Source: Akkermansiaceae bacterium (GTDB taxonomy: Bacteria; Verrucomicrobiota; Verrucomicrobiia; Verrucomicrobiales; Akkermansiaceae). From it: a stretch of DNA of 45,139 nucleotides. The stretch lies in NCBI GenBank assembly GCA_903827375.1, contig CAIKHZ010000126.1, forward strand, positions 1 to 45,139, written 5' to 3'. Each line of letters starts with the position of its first letter. The first letter of the stretch is position 1. The notes beneath the pieces were generated by a model. The model was not told the origin of the DNA. It saw only the letters and a list, made by a program, of their open reading frames with translations, and did not search any database. This document shows positions 17,577 to 26,469 of this stretch, piece by piece. The position numbers and the translations under genes were made by a program.

Positions 17577-18206
17577 TTACGATGGATGGGAGATCAATTC
17601 CCGACACAGCAGGCAGCGGGTTCCATCACACCCCCGGGCACTGCAAAATTCCCGGCCATAATAAATGATTTGCAGATGCAAGCGGTTCCATGACTCCCGG
17701 GGAAACAGCCGTTTGAGATCGCGCTCAGTCATCTCAACATTTTTCCCGGAGCTCAACTTCCAGCGAACTGCCAACCGGTGAATATGCGTGTCAACCGGAA
17801 AGGCCGGCACGCCAAAGGCTTGCGCCATCACCACTGAAGCCGTCTTGTGCCCCACCCCGGGCAGGGCTTCCAGCGCAGCAAAATCCGCAGGCACCTCACC
17901 CCCGTGCCCTTCAACCAGTATCTTTGATAATTGGGAAATCGCCGCAGCTTTCCGCGGCCCAAGTCCACAGGGGCGAACCACCGCCAAAATATCATCAACC
18001 GCCACCCGCATCATGTCCTGCGGGTTGCCCGCCAAGGCGAATAATGCCGGCGTCACTTGGTTCACCCGCACATCGGTGCACTGCGCAGACAGAAGCACAG
18101 CCACCAGCAGGGTGTAGGCGTCCCGATGGACCAGCGGAACCAAGGGGCTTGGATAAAGCTCGTTGAGGCGGCGCAAAAGGTAATCGGCTCGGTCTTGCTG
18201 GGTCAT
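17577..18206 (-). CDS. nth: Endonuclease III (DNA glycosylase/AP lyase)
   Basis: Base excision repair enzyme for oxidised pyrimidines. The helix-hairpin-helix LPGVGHKTA carries catalytic Lys121, and Asp139 lies in FPVDTHIHRLAVRW. The C-terminal iron-sulfur cysteines are Cys188, 193, 198 and 201, so the spacing is C-x4-C-x4-C-x2-C. The E. coli protein has C-x6-C-x2-C-x5-C and a longer tail. The protein ends eight residues after the last Cys. I recall chlamydial enzymes with a similarly altered end, so this may be a PVC-lineage form that still holds a cluster. Length 209 is normal. Confidence 0.95.
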   Translation of the reverse strand: MTQQDRADYLLRRLNELYPSPLVPLVHRDAYTLLVAVLLSAQCTDVRVNQVTPALFALAGNPQDMMRVAVDDILAVVRPCGLGPRKAAAISQLSKILVEGHGGEVPADFAALEALPGVGHKTASVVMAQAFGVPAFPVDTHIHRLAVRWKLSSGKNVEMTERDLKRLFPRESWNRLHLQIIYYGREFCSARGCDGTRCLLCRELISHPS

Positions 18207-18339
18207 GGGCGTGGCTGAAATATAGGCCCGTCGCGCTCAATTTGCACAGGAACAACTGGTCTTGTCGAGCCTGACACAACAGACATTTGAAGTATCCCAA
18301 GATGGTTGCATGGGTTCCGCTATGAACCTCCTCACTGGT

Positions 18340-19569
18340 TTACTGAGCCGTTCCACCGCGCTTCCCGCCCCGATAGAAAACCGCCAAAATGAAAAAGCAG
18401 CAAGCAATCATTGCACCGAGCGTCACCCATAATTCAACCCACCCGCTGCCGTCGGGGTGAATGAGCCAACTGCGCAGCCAACCGCAAAGCAGAGCCCCGA
18501 GCAAGGGGCCAAGACCGCTGGCTGCTAGAGTGAGCAACCCCTGCGCCTGGCCCTTGAGATCGGCCGCAACCCGCCGGTCCAAGAACACCTGAGCCGTAAT
18601 AAAGTAGAGGGTATAACAAACGCCGTGCAGCGCAATCCCCCCAATGTGCCAGCCTAGCAGCCCGCTGGCACCTGCGTAGGCACTCATCCCATAACGCAAC
18701 ACGGAAAGCCCCAGTGCCCACAGCAATAGAGTTTTCACGCGGAATCGTGTCATCAACCCCGCCACCAACAACATCGCTAGCATCTCGCTCCACTGCGCTA
18801 CCGACATCGTCGCCGTCGGGTGCTCACCACCAAGAACTAACAGTTGTTGCGGCGCCAACATGTAAAAACCGGCCAGCGGAATCGAAAATAACAAGGTCAC
18901 CGTGAAAAACACCAGTTGATTGCGCTCACGCAGCAAGCCGAAAGCCCCAATCCCCAGCGCCTTGCCCCAGGATCCTGCGCGACCCCGCGGCGGTGTGTGC
19001 GGCAAACCCATGGCCGCCAACCCCGCCAATACCGCCGCCAGCGCCGCCACATATCCAGCCACCGCGCTGGTGTCAGTCTTGAGCACGTAACTCGTCAGAT
19101 ATCCAGCCAGCACCCAGCCCATGGTCGAACCCAGACGAACCAGCGGAAACTGGCGCTCACCATGCGCCAAATGCGTGAGCGCCATCATCGCTAGCAATCC
19201 CCAAGCCGGCCCAGCCAAAATCGCAAAAATCATCAGTATGCCGAAAAACCACCACGGATTCCAATGCATCGATAGGCATGCAAAAGCACTGGCGAGCGCC
19301 ACCGCCGCCAGCATCGTCGAAACAATGTAAAGCCGGTTGGCAGACACCCGCTGGTCGGCCAATGCCCCACCAATCAGCGGCGAAACCAACGCCCCAATCG
19401 GCCCGATCATGAATGCCAAGGCCACCCAACCGCTCAGGCCATGAGCGCAAAGAATATTCGTCAACGCTGGAACCCAAAAACCAGGCGCCATCCCCTGAAA
19501 AAAATACACCAACCACAGCCGGAGGACTATCCCCCTGCTGCCTGCCCGTTGCTCGGTTGCGCTCGCCAC
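18340..19569 (-). CDS. MFS transporter, nucleoside:H+ symporter-like
   Basis: Inner-membrane transporter of 409 residues with about 12 hydrophobic helices. Its overall look, beginning LRLWLVYFFQGMAPGFWVP with the cytoplasmic-loop motif GALADQRVSANR, fits the NupG/XapB-like Nuc_H_symport branch of the major facilitator superfamily. Nucleosides are the likely substrate class but this is not proven by sequence. The start codon is GTG at 19569; the next Met lies inside the first helix. It is divergent from lexA, and the LexA operator lies about 120 bp upstream of its start. Confidence 0.8.
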   Translation of the reverse strand: MASATEQRAGSRGIVLRLWLVYFFQGMAPGFWVPALTNILCAHGLSGWVALAFMIGPIGALVSPLIGGALADQRVSANRLYIVSTMLAAVALASAFACLSMHWNPWWFFGILMIFAILAGPAWGLLAMMALTHLAHGERQFPLVRLGSTMGWVLAGYLTSYVLKTDTSAVAGYVAALAAVLAGLAAMGLPHTPPRGRAGSWGKALGIGAFGLLRERNQLVFFTVTLLFSIPLAGFYMLAPQQLLVLGGEHPTATMSVAQWSEMLAMLLVAGLMTRFRVKTLLLWALGLSVLRYGMSAYAGASGLLGWHIGGIALHGVCYTLYFITAQVFLDRRVAADLKGQAQGLLTLAASGLGPLLGALLCGWLRSWLIHPDGSGWVELWVTLGAMIACCFFILAVFYRGGKRGGTAQ

Positions 19570-19688
19570 GCCAATGTTCTACTCCCACTCCACCATTTTA
19601 CCAGCCGGATTTGAACCGAAATCCATGCCTATTCCTAACGAAAAAAGTTTCCGCATTTTTTGCTTGCATTTCCACGACGTCAGGTTTT

Positions 19689-19702
19689 TGTTCTTTGGAA
19701 CA
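19689..19702 (+). promoter_or_regulatory. LexA operator (SOS box) of lexA
   Basis: TGTTC-TTTG-GAACA is a perfect palindrome whose right end is 14 bp before the lexA ATG. It equals the TGTTC-N4-GAACA motif that I recall being reported for Verrucomicrobia LexA, so it is both an autoregulatory site and a taxonomic pointer. A further TGTTC (19704-19708) follows one base later, forming GAAC-N3-GTTC with the right arm. Its position within the predicted leader supports the start at 19717 rather than the longer reading frame. Confidence 0.85.
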
Positions 19703-19716
19703 CTGTTCACAATGCT

Positions 19717-20331
19717 ATGCAAGACCAACTCACTAACCGCCAACAAGAAATCGTCGATTACCTCCGCTTGGCCCAACACACCACAGGGGTGATGCCTTCC
19801 ACCCGCGAAATCCAACACTACTTCGGGTTCGCCAGCCAAACCGCCGCCATGAGCCACCTGCGTGCCCTCGAACGCAAAGGCGTCATCCAGCGCCTCCCCG
19901 GCAAGGCCCGCGCCGTGATCTTCCCCGATGAGCTCGACCGCCCCCAAATTGTTGATATCCCCATCTACGGCCGCATCGCCGCGGGCCGCTCTCAGGACGT
20001 CGAGGCACTGCGCGAAGGCTGCATTTCCATTGACGTGACCACCCTTGGCATTCGCCGTCCCGGGCGCGCCTTTGCCCTGCGAGTGCGCGGCGATTCCATG
20101 ATCGGTGCCCATATTTGCAGCGGCGACACAGTCATTCTGGAAAAACGCGAACCCTGCAAAGGTGATATCGTCGCCGCCCTCATCGACGGCGAAACCACCC
20201 TCAAACGCTACCTCTTAAACCGCGGAAAACCCTACCTCCGCGCGGAAAACCCGGCCTACCCAGACCTCATCCCCGCCCGCGAACTCATCATCCAAGGCGT
20301 CCTCATCGCCCTCATCCGCCACGCCGCCTAA
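19717..20331 (+). CDS. lexA: LexA repressor, SOS response
   Basis: Transcriptional repressor that cleaves itself when stimulated by RecA on single-stranded DNA. The 204-residue form begins MQDQLTNRQQEIVDYL. The winged-helix DNA-binding domain spans about 1-70 (MPSTREIQHYFGFASQTAAMSHLRALERKG is its recognition region, described here by positions 26-55). The cleavage site is Ala89-Gly90 (RIAAG), and the Ser-Lys dyad is Ser127 (GDSM) and Lys163 (TTLKRY). All are intact. It is preceded by a perfect SOS box. Its last codons and stop form the first unit of a 24-bp tandem repeat. Confidence 0.95.
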   Translation: MQDQLTNRQQEIVDYLRLAQHTTGVMPSTREIQHYFGFASQTAAMSHLRALERKGVIQRLPGKARAVIFPDELDRPQIVDIPIYGRIAAGRSQDVEALREGCISIDVTTLGIRRPGRAFALRVRGDSMIGAHICSGDTVILEKREPCKGDIVAALIDGETTLKRYLLNRGKPYLRAENPAYPDLIPARELIIQGVLIALIRHAA

Positions 20332-20417
20332 CTCCCGATCCGCCACGCCGCCTAACTCTCGATCCGCCACGCCGCCTAACTCCCGATCCGCCACGCCGCC
20401 CGCCGCCCGATCCGCCC
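20314..20417. repeat. 24-bp tandem repeat, about 4.3 copies, at the 3' end of lexA
   Basis: Units begin ATCCGCCACGCC and end CTAACTCCCG, at 20314-20337, 20338-20361, 20362-20385 and a diverged 20386-20409, with a partial fifth. Units 1 to 3 differ by a single base. Unit 1 encodes the last residues and the stop of LexA. Because 24 is a multiple of three, units 2 and 3 restate the same Ile-Arg-His-Ala-Ala-stop. It occupies the whole gap up to the stop of the convergent protease gene. No clear hairpin is visible within a unit. Confidence 0.9.
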
Positions 20418-20434
20418 TTAAGCCCAACCGAACG

Positions 20435-22051
20435 TCAGTTGGCCGGCTGGACGTAGGTGTCAACCCGCCTGTTATTGGACGGATTGGCATCGGTTTGCCC
20501 ACTGCCAAGCCACACCGAGGAGTCGAATTTGAGTGGGGTGGCTGAGTTCCAACTGGAACTAGGCAAGGGCAAGGTGAACGTCTGGACAGCATTTGGCATC
20601 AAAGTGGTCACGTTGAGTGGAACCGTGCCGCCCGGGGTGGTCACCTGCACACCGACGTTGACCAACATCTCGGTGCCACGGTTCTGAATGACCACCTGCA
20701 ATTGCGGGTAAGGCACCTCCGCACTCGGTGGAATCACCCAATTGGAGGCCACCGCAGCATCATAAATCCCAGACGTGCTGGCTTGCATGACCCGCCCCAT
20801 GTCGATCATGCCACCGCCGGTGGCTGCGTCCGCTCCGGGAGCACCAACGTCGTTCAAGTGAGTGAGCACCAGGTTCATTGCATCTCCGGCACTTCGCAGC
20901 GTTGCACCGCCGCTACTCATCGCTGCGGCGATGGCGCCGACCATGATTGGCGCACTGGCCGAAGTGCCGGTGAAGCCCACCGCTTGGTCACCCGTCCATG
21001 CGGCGTTGACCAGATACCCCGGGGCCGCTGCGGCCAAGGTGCTGCCACTGTTGGAAAATGCCATTGAGGTGCCCACGGCATCCACCGCACCGACGGCAAT
21101 GACGCCAGCATTGCCTGCCGGGAAGGCCAACTGCCCGAGTCCATCATTGCCGGCGGATGCAACGATTGCCACGCCTGCCTTGTTAGCATAGTCGATGGCA
21201 TTGCGAACGATGGGGCTGTCATTGCTGCTGCCTAGCGAGATATTGATGATGGCTGCGCCGGCGTCCACCGCTGCGACAATCCCCCTGGCAATGAGCATGG
21301 TATCGGACTGGCCGAGGTCATCGGCAATGCGCACCGAGAGGATATCCGCCCCTGGAGCCACCCCGGGAGTGAGCGTGTCCCTGCCGATAATCAGCGATGC
21401 CACCGCTGTGCCGTGGCCGTTCCAATCCGCCAAATTGGCAGGCAAGGGCACCAGATTGAGCGAGGTGATGGCGCTGCCAAACGCCTGATTGGGACTCACT
21501 CCGGTATCCAAAATGGCCACCAGAACGCCTTTGCCCCAGTTGGAGTTATCACTGTTGATGCCCAAAACACTCAGCAACTGGTTGCCCACCGCCACCACCG
21601 CACCGCTCTGAACAATGGCTGGCTTGGGGTTGGGCACATACGCCGGATAGATCATCGATTGATCCTCGGTCCCGTCTAGCAACCCAGCCAAATCATCGGG
21701 ATTGAGAAAGCCCACTTGCAGGACATGTAGCCCATCAATGCGCCCAAGAATACGCAAACGTCCCGAGACCTTGGCGACAAAGCGCTCCATCGACTCGCTA
21801 TCCTTGAACACCAACCCCCGCTGGCCCGGCAGCGCTCCCGCTTTGAGCGCCGCGACGTCACTCCGGAAAGCCGGCCGATCGCCATGCCGAAACGCTACCT
21901 CCTCCTCCGGCACACCGGCACCGGGCCCCGCAACCACAGCCTCCGCCACCTTGGCAGGTCTGACCGGTGCCGCGCTTCGGGCCAGCCAGTAGCCAGCCAC
22001 CGCAGTCAAACCAAAGCCGACTACCCAAATAGCTGTGCGATACCGTCCCAT
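20435..22051 (-). CDS. Subtilisin-like serine protease (S8), exported
   Basis: 538 residues from ATG 22051 (MGRYRTAIWVVGFGLTAVAGYWLA, a signal sequence or anchor helix). An N-terminal propeptide-like region precedes the S8 catalytic domain with Asp182 (AILDTGVS), His213 (NGHGTAVASLI), oxyanion Asn302 (ASAGNDG) and Ser364 (GTSASAPIMVGAIAA). The last 100 residues form a beta-rich module resembling CARDB (VVIQNRGTEMLVNVGVQV through DANPSNNR), often used for adhesion in secreted enzymes. All catalytic residues are present. It is divergent from the SNF2 gene. An in-frame extension to 22105 exists but would place 18 polar residues before the signal. Confidence 0.92.
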   Translation of the reverse strand: MGRYRTAIWVVGFGLTAVAGYWLARSAAPVRPAKVAEAVVAGPGAGVPEEEVAFRHGDRPAFRSDVAALKAGALPGQRGLVFKDSESMERFVAKVSGRLRILGRIDGLHVLQVGFLNPDDLAGLLDGTEDQSMIYPAYVPNPKPAIVQSGAVVAVGNQLLSVLGINSDNSNWGKGVLVAILDTGVSPNQAFGSAITSLNLVPLPANLADWNGHGTAVASLIIGRDTLTPGVAPGADILSVRIADDLGQSDTMLIARGIVAAVDAGAAIINISLGSSNDSPIVRNAIDYANKAGVAIVASAGNDGLGQLAFPAGNAGVIAVGAVDAVGTSMAFSNSGSTLAAAAPGYLVNAAWTGDQAVGFTGTSASAPIMVGAIAAAMSSGGATLRSAGDAMNLVLTHLNDVGAPGADAATGGGMIDMGRVMQASTSGIYDAAVASNWVIPPSAEVPYPQLQVVIQNRGTEMLVNVGVQVTTPGGTVPLNVTTLMPNAVQTFTLPLPSSSWNSATPLKFDSSVWLGSGQTDANPSNNRRVDTYVQPAN

Positions 22052-22179
22052 GTCCGCATAAAACCACCGATGCTGGAAAAAAGTAGCGAAATCTCTCGTT
22101 TCCACCCCATTTCAGCAACTTTGATTGAGACAACAGGCAATCTTGCCGGGCATTCCTCGCTACTCCCCCAAGGTTTTGG

Positions 22180-22207
22180 TTGCTTGATTTGAATTCGTGA
22201 GTATAGA
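22180..22207 (+). promoter_or_regulatory. Promoter candidate for the SNF2-ubiE pair
   Basis: TTGCTT (22180-22185) and TATAGA (22202-22207) are separated by 16 bp in an AT-rich stretch of the divergent intergenic region. The leader would be about 70 bases. Spacing is one base short of ideal, so the call is moderate. Confidence 0.4.
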
Positions 22208-22285
22208 CTGGCCTCCGCCCCGTATAACCAATCCGTCGCAACACCATGGACTGAATGCGGAGCGCTATCCTCACCTCCTCCAGCG

Positions 22286-25200
22286 ATGAATCCAGACCGA
22301 GCCACTCTCAACTTTCTCAACAGCTTTCCGGTTGAAGCCCGCAAGCGCGGTGAAATTCTCCAAAAAGATGGCGGCGTGACCCAGATTTTCGGCAATCACC
22401 TCTTCATTCAAGGCCGGGTGGAGGACGAGAGCGGCACCCATCGCACCAGTCTGCGTCTGCAAGGCAACCGCTGGTTTGGCTCCTGCACCGCCGAAGACGA
22501 CACCATCTCGGGTGCCTGCCAGTATGCCACCATGATGGAGCGGATGCACCGCGGGGAAGATCTGCCAGAATCGCCAAACGAGTTCGACGACACCCCCATC
22601 CTTGACATCATTGAGGAGAAACTCGATCGCGAACTCGATGACAAGGAGGCGGACTTTGTCACCAAACTCGAAAAACGCTACCGCCGTTACGTCATCGAAG
22701 GCGAGCTCCACGATCACGACATGGTGCGTATCACCCCTCGCTGGGAAATCACCACCTACGAACCCCTTGAGTTGTGGCCCATCCCCCCAGGCGATATCAT
22801 CGAGTTCTGGAACTACATCGCCTACGCTTTCTATAAGAAAAAACTCGCCTATCCAGATTTCATGAACGTGATCACCGACCTCGGTCACGTGCAGAAAAAA
22901 ATGGCGGATTGGGAGCAGGAGCGCGAAGTGGCGTCTTGGTATGAGCGCATCGAAAAAGTCAACGAGCGTCCGCCCCAGGAAGCTCCGCTGACGGTCAAAT
23001 TCCGCTTGGTTGCGACCATCAATGAGGCTCGCCTTGAGGTCAAGGAAGACAAGGCCAACCTGTGGGTTCAGCTCCGCGAGAAGAACGACATTGAGCACTA
23101 CGTGGATCTTCACCATGAAGCGGCTTTGCTGATGGATGCCTCCAGCCAAACCCTGTGGGAACATTTCCTGGCCTTCATGCGCAAATACGGCGACACCACT
23201 CTTGATTTCGACCAGGAAGAGTCCTGTCGCTTCATGAACCGGGTGTTCCGCCAACCCGCGCTCAAGGGCTACATCGTCAACCTCGACGACAAAGAATTCA
23301 AGGTCTCCGAGGAGGCCCTCAGCTGGGTCTGCGAAGACGATCCCTACGATGGTGCCAGTTTCGCCCTCCAACTCGTCACCTGCACCGGCGAAAATGTCTC
23401 CCACTCGGTGCGCCTCCTGCCCGGACGCAAGGAACTCTATCAATCCGATGAAACCGTCTTCCCCGGCCCGCCTCGCTGGCTCGAGGAAACCGACGTGATG
23501 CCCCGCTACCTCATTCCAAAGCGCGTCATCGATTCGCTCGAGGGCGTTGAGTTCCTGCGGAAAATCGGCGCGGCTTTGCCCGAATCCCTCAAAAAACGCG
23601 TGGTCGATCTCGAACTGCGCCCGCGCTTCGAAATGAAACTCGTCGCTGGCCTCACCGCCGCGGAGACCGAACACCTCGTCGTGGACGTCACCGCCATTGA
23701 GACCAAGGGCCGCCGCACCGAACACCTCACCAAGGAAGGCTGGGAACTCGCCGAGCAGCAACCCGTCAAAGGCAAACAACTGCTGCGCTTCGCCCGTGAG
23801 GACCTCTATCCGGTCCCCGCTACCCTGGATAACATGGGCCTTGCCTACGACGAGAAAATCCTCTCCTTCAAATCGCGCATTACCAAGCAGTTCCCCGAGC
23901 GCTTCGCCGAGTGGATCAAGAACATGCCGCCGAGCATCGAGCTGGATATCGACCTGCGCCTCAAATCCATCCTCGCCGACCCCGTCACCGCCGCCGTGCG
24001 CTTCGAGGTCGTCGGCCAGGACATCGACTGGTTCGACCTGCGCATCGTCATCGACGTGCAAGGCGTCAATCTTTCCAAAGCCCAGATCCGCCAACTCGTC
24101 GCCGCCCGCGGCGGCTATGTGCGCATGGAAGACGGCTCGTGGATGCGCCTGGAAATCAAGCTCGACGCCGACCAGCGCGAGGCGGTCACCCGTTTGGGCC
24201 TAGATCCATTTGACTTATCCGGCGAGACCCACCGGATGCATGCCCTGCAACTGGCCGATCCCAAGGCGGCGGAGGTATTCGACCCGAAGGCCTGGAAGCG
24301 CATCAAGGACCGGGCTGGAGATATCAAGCTTGAAATCAATCCGGAAGTGCCCGCCCTGCTCAAGGCCACCCTTCGGCCCTATCAGATCGACGGCTTCAGG
24401 TTCCTCACCTATCTATCCGTTAACAACTTCGGCGGCATCCTCGCCGACGACATGGGCCTCGGCAAAACCATCCAAGCACTGGCCTACCTCATCTGGCTGA
24501 TGGAGGAAAACGAAAAAGCCGGCATCGCCAAGAAGCCCGCTCTGGTCGTCTGTCCCAAATCCGTGTTGGACGTGTGGGCCGGGGAAGCCGAAAAATTCGC
24601 CCCCCATATCCGCGTGAAAATTTTGCGCAGTCGCGATGACATTCAGGTGGATGAGATTCAAAACAACGTGGACATGTTGGTGCTCAACTATGCTCAGTTG
24701 CGCGTTTGTGGCGAGGAACTCAACGGAATCAAATGGCTCACCACCATCCTCGACGAAGGCCAACAAATCAAAAACCCTGACTCGAAAGCTGCCAAGTGCG
24801 CCCGTGAATTGGACTCACAAAACCGCTTGGTGCTCACCGGTACTCCGATTGAAAACCGCCTGATGGATATGTGGTCGCTGATGGCCTTTGCCATGCCCGG
24901 GGTGCTCGGCTCGCGGGCCTACTTCAAAAAGCGCTTTGACAAACGCAAGGACCCGCTCAGCCAGTCGCGGCTCGCCTCGCGCTTGCGTCCCTTCCTGATC
25001 CGGCGCACCAAGCTGCAGGTGGCCCAGGACCTTCCGCCGCGTACCGAAGAGGAAGTTTATTCCAAAATGGAAGGCGTCCAACACGACCTCTACAAAGCCG
25101 AACTCAAACGCATCCAAAAAGCCCTGCTCGGCCTCGACTCCGACGAGTCCGTCAAGAAAAACTCGTTCGCCATCCTTCAAGGTCTCATGCGCCTGCGGCA

Positions 25201-25783
25201 AATCTGTTGCCATCCCGGCCTCATCGACCCGAAATATCTCAAGGACGAAAGCGCCAAGATGGAATCATTGTTCTATCTGCTCGATCAGCTCTACGAGGAA
25301 GGCCACAAGGTCTTGGTGTTCTCCCAGTTCGTCACCATGCTCGACCTGATCAAGGCAAGACTCGACCTCGAAAGCCGTCCTTACAACTATCTAACAGGCC
25401 AGACGAAGGATCGCAAAGGCGAGATCGAGCGCTTCCAGACGACCAAGGATCCGTCGGTTTTCATGCTCTCGCTCAAGGCGGGCGGCGCCGGCCTCAACCT
25501 AACATCCGCCTCCTACGTCATCCTCTACGACCCGTGGTGGAACCCCGCCGTGGAAAACCAAGCCATTGACCGAACCCACCGTATCGGCCAGAAAAACAAG
25601 GTTATTGCCTATCGTTTGCTGACCCGCGACACCGTTGAGGAGAAGATCCGCATTCTGCAACATCAGAAGACCCAGCTAGTGACCAACGTGCTTGGCGATG
25701 AGGGCTTTGCCTCCAACCTCGATCTCAACGACCTGCAGTTCATCCTCACCCACAGCATCGACGAGGAAGAGTTCAAGGAATAG
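22286..25783 (+). CDS. SNF2-family ATPase/helicase-like protein
   Basis: 1165-residue protein. The last 500 residues form a complete Swi2/Snf2 motor. Motif I is DDMGLGKT (about 721-728), the Walker B box reads LDEGQ (about 822-826), motif III is LTGTPIENRLMDMWSL, and the C-lobe has VLVFSQFVTMLDLI, LKAGGAGLNLTSA and QAIDRTHRIGQ. The first 650 residues are acidic and mixed alpha/beta. They contain no SWIM zinc finger or other domain I recognise. Members of this group move along double-stranded DNA or displace RNA polymerase, but a specific role cannot be assigned. ubiE starts 5 bp after the stop, so the two are probably co-transcribed. Confidence 0.93.
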   Translation: MNPDRATLNFLNSFPVEARKRGEILQKDGGVTQIFGNHLFIQGRVEDESGTHRTSLRLQGNRWFGSCTAEDDTISGACQYATMMERMHRGEDLPESPNEFDDTPILDIIEEKLDRELDDKEADFVTKLEKRYRRYVIEGELHDHDMVRITPRWEITTYEPLELWPIPPGDIIEFWNYIAYAFYKKKLAYPDFMNVITDLGHVQKKMADWEQEREVASWYERIEKVNERPPQEAPLTVKFRLVATINEARLEVKEDKANLWVQLREKNDIEHYVDLHHEAALLMDASSQTLWEHFLAFMRKYGDTTLDFDQEESCRFMNRVFRQPALKGYIVNLDDKEFKVSEEALSWVCEDDPYDGASFALQLVTCTGENVSHSVRLLPGRKELYQSDETVFPGPPRWLEETDVMPRYLIPKRVIDSLEGVEFLRKIGAALPESLKKRVVDLELRPRFEMKLVAGLTAAETEHLVVDVTAIETKGRRTEHLTKEGWELAEQQPVKGKQLLRFAREDLYPVPATLDNMGLAYDEKILSFKSRITKQFPERFAEWIKNMPPSIELDIDLRLKSILADPVTAAVRFEVVGQDIDWFDLRIVIDVQGVNLSKAQIRQLVAARGGYVRMEDGSWMRLEIKLDADQREAVTRLGLDPFDLSGETHRMHALQLADPKAAEVFDPKAWKRIKDRAGDIKLEINPEVPALLKATLRPYQIDGFRFLTYLSVNNFGGILADDMGLGKTIQALAYLIWLMEENEKAGIAKKPALVVCPKSVLDVWAGEAEKFAPHIRVKILRSRDDIQVDEIQNNVDMLVLNYAQLRVCGEELNGIKWLTTILDEGQQIKNPDSKAAKCARELDSQNRLVLTGTPIENRLMDMWSLMAFAMPGVLGSRAYFKKRFDKRKDPLSQSRLASRLRPFLIRRTKLQVAQDLPPRTEEEVYSKMEGVQHDLYKAELKRIQKALLGLDSDESVKKNSFAILQGLMRLRQICCHPGLIDPKYLKDESAKMESLFYLLDQLYEEGHKVLVFSQFVTMLDLIKARLDLESRPYNYLTGQTKDRKGEIERFQTTKDPSVFMLSLKAGGAGLNLTSASYVILYDPWWNPAVENQAIDRTHRIGQKNKVIAYRLLTRDTVEEKIRILQHQKTQLVTNVLGDEGFASNLDLNDLQFILTHSIDEEEFKE

Positions 25784-25788
25784 CCACC

Positions 25789-26460
25789 ATGCCCGACCCC
25801 GCCTACGTTCGCGACGCCTTTGCCCGCATCGCCGATCGCTATGTCCTAACCAATCACATCCTGAGTTGTGGGGCCGACCTGTGGTGGCGCCACGTTGTTA
25901 GTTCGCGCATCAAGGCGTGGAAACCCGCACGCCTGTTGGATGTGGCCAGCGGCACTGGCGATCTGGCCTTGGCCATCCAACGCAGCTGCCCGGACTGCGA
26001 AGTTATCGCCTCAGACTTTTGTGCCGAGATGCTCACCCATGCCACCAGGCGCGGCGTGACTCACACGCTCGTCGCCGATGCCCTCGCCCTGCCCTTTCCA
26101 GACGCCTCCTTCGATGTGGTGAGCGTCGCCTTTGGCCTGCGCAACATGGCCGACTACCCCGCCGCACTGCGAGAAATGTCCCGCGTCATCAAGCCAGGCG
26201 GTCACCTCGTGATCCTCGATTTTTCGCTGCCAACGAACCTGCTTCGCCTGCCCTATCGATTCTATCTGCACCGGATCCTCCCTCACCTCGCCGGTTGGCT
26301 CACCGGCCACAAGGACACTTACGAATACCTCGGCGGCTCCATCGAAGCATTCCCCGCCGGGACCGCCATGACGGGATTGCTAGAATCCTGCGGCTTGCGC
26401 CAAGCGTCATTCACCCCTCTGACGGGCGGTGTGGTCACTCTCTATCAGGGCGATAAATAG
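25789..26460 (+). CDS. ubiE: Demethylmenaquinone methyltransferase
   Basis: SAM-dependent C-methyltransferase of the UbiE/MenG family, which makes menaquinone from demethylmenaquinone (or the ubiquinone analogue). The SAM-binding motif LDVASGTGDLALAI, the family signature FDVVSVAFGLRNM, and MSRVIKPGGHLVILDFSLP are all present. The 223-residue length is typical. The N-terminus VRDAFARIADRYVLTNHILSCG is also characteristic. In this lineage menaquinone is the expected substrate (menG function). It begins 5 bp after the SNF2 gene and ends 9 bp before the convergent nagA. Confidence 0.93.
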   Translation: MPDPAYVRDAFARIADRYVLTNHILSCGADLWWRHVVSSRIKAWKPARLLDVASGTGDLALAIQRSCPDCEVIASDFCAEMLTHATRRGVTHTLVADALALPFPDASFDVVSVAFGLRNMADYPAALREMSRVIKPGGHLVILDFSLPTNLLRLPYRFYLHRILPHLAGWLTGHKDTYEYLGGSIEAFPAGTAMTGLLESCGLRQASFTPLTGGVVTLYQGDK

Positions 26461-26469
26461 CGGGATTTC

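Noticed and set aside
22271-24094. 607-codon open frame antisense to the SNF2 gene
   Set aside because: It mirrors the codon structure of the SNF2 gene, has a low-complexity composition rich in Gly, Phe, Glu and Asp without any motif, and lies entirely opposite a well-supported gene. It is a GC-driven shadow frame.
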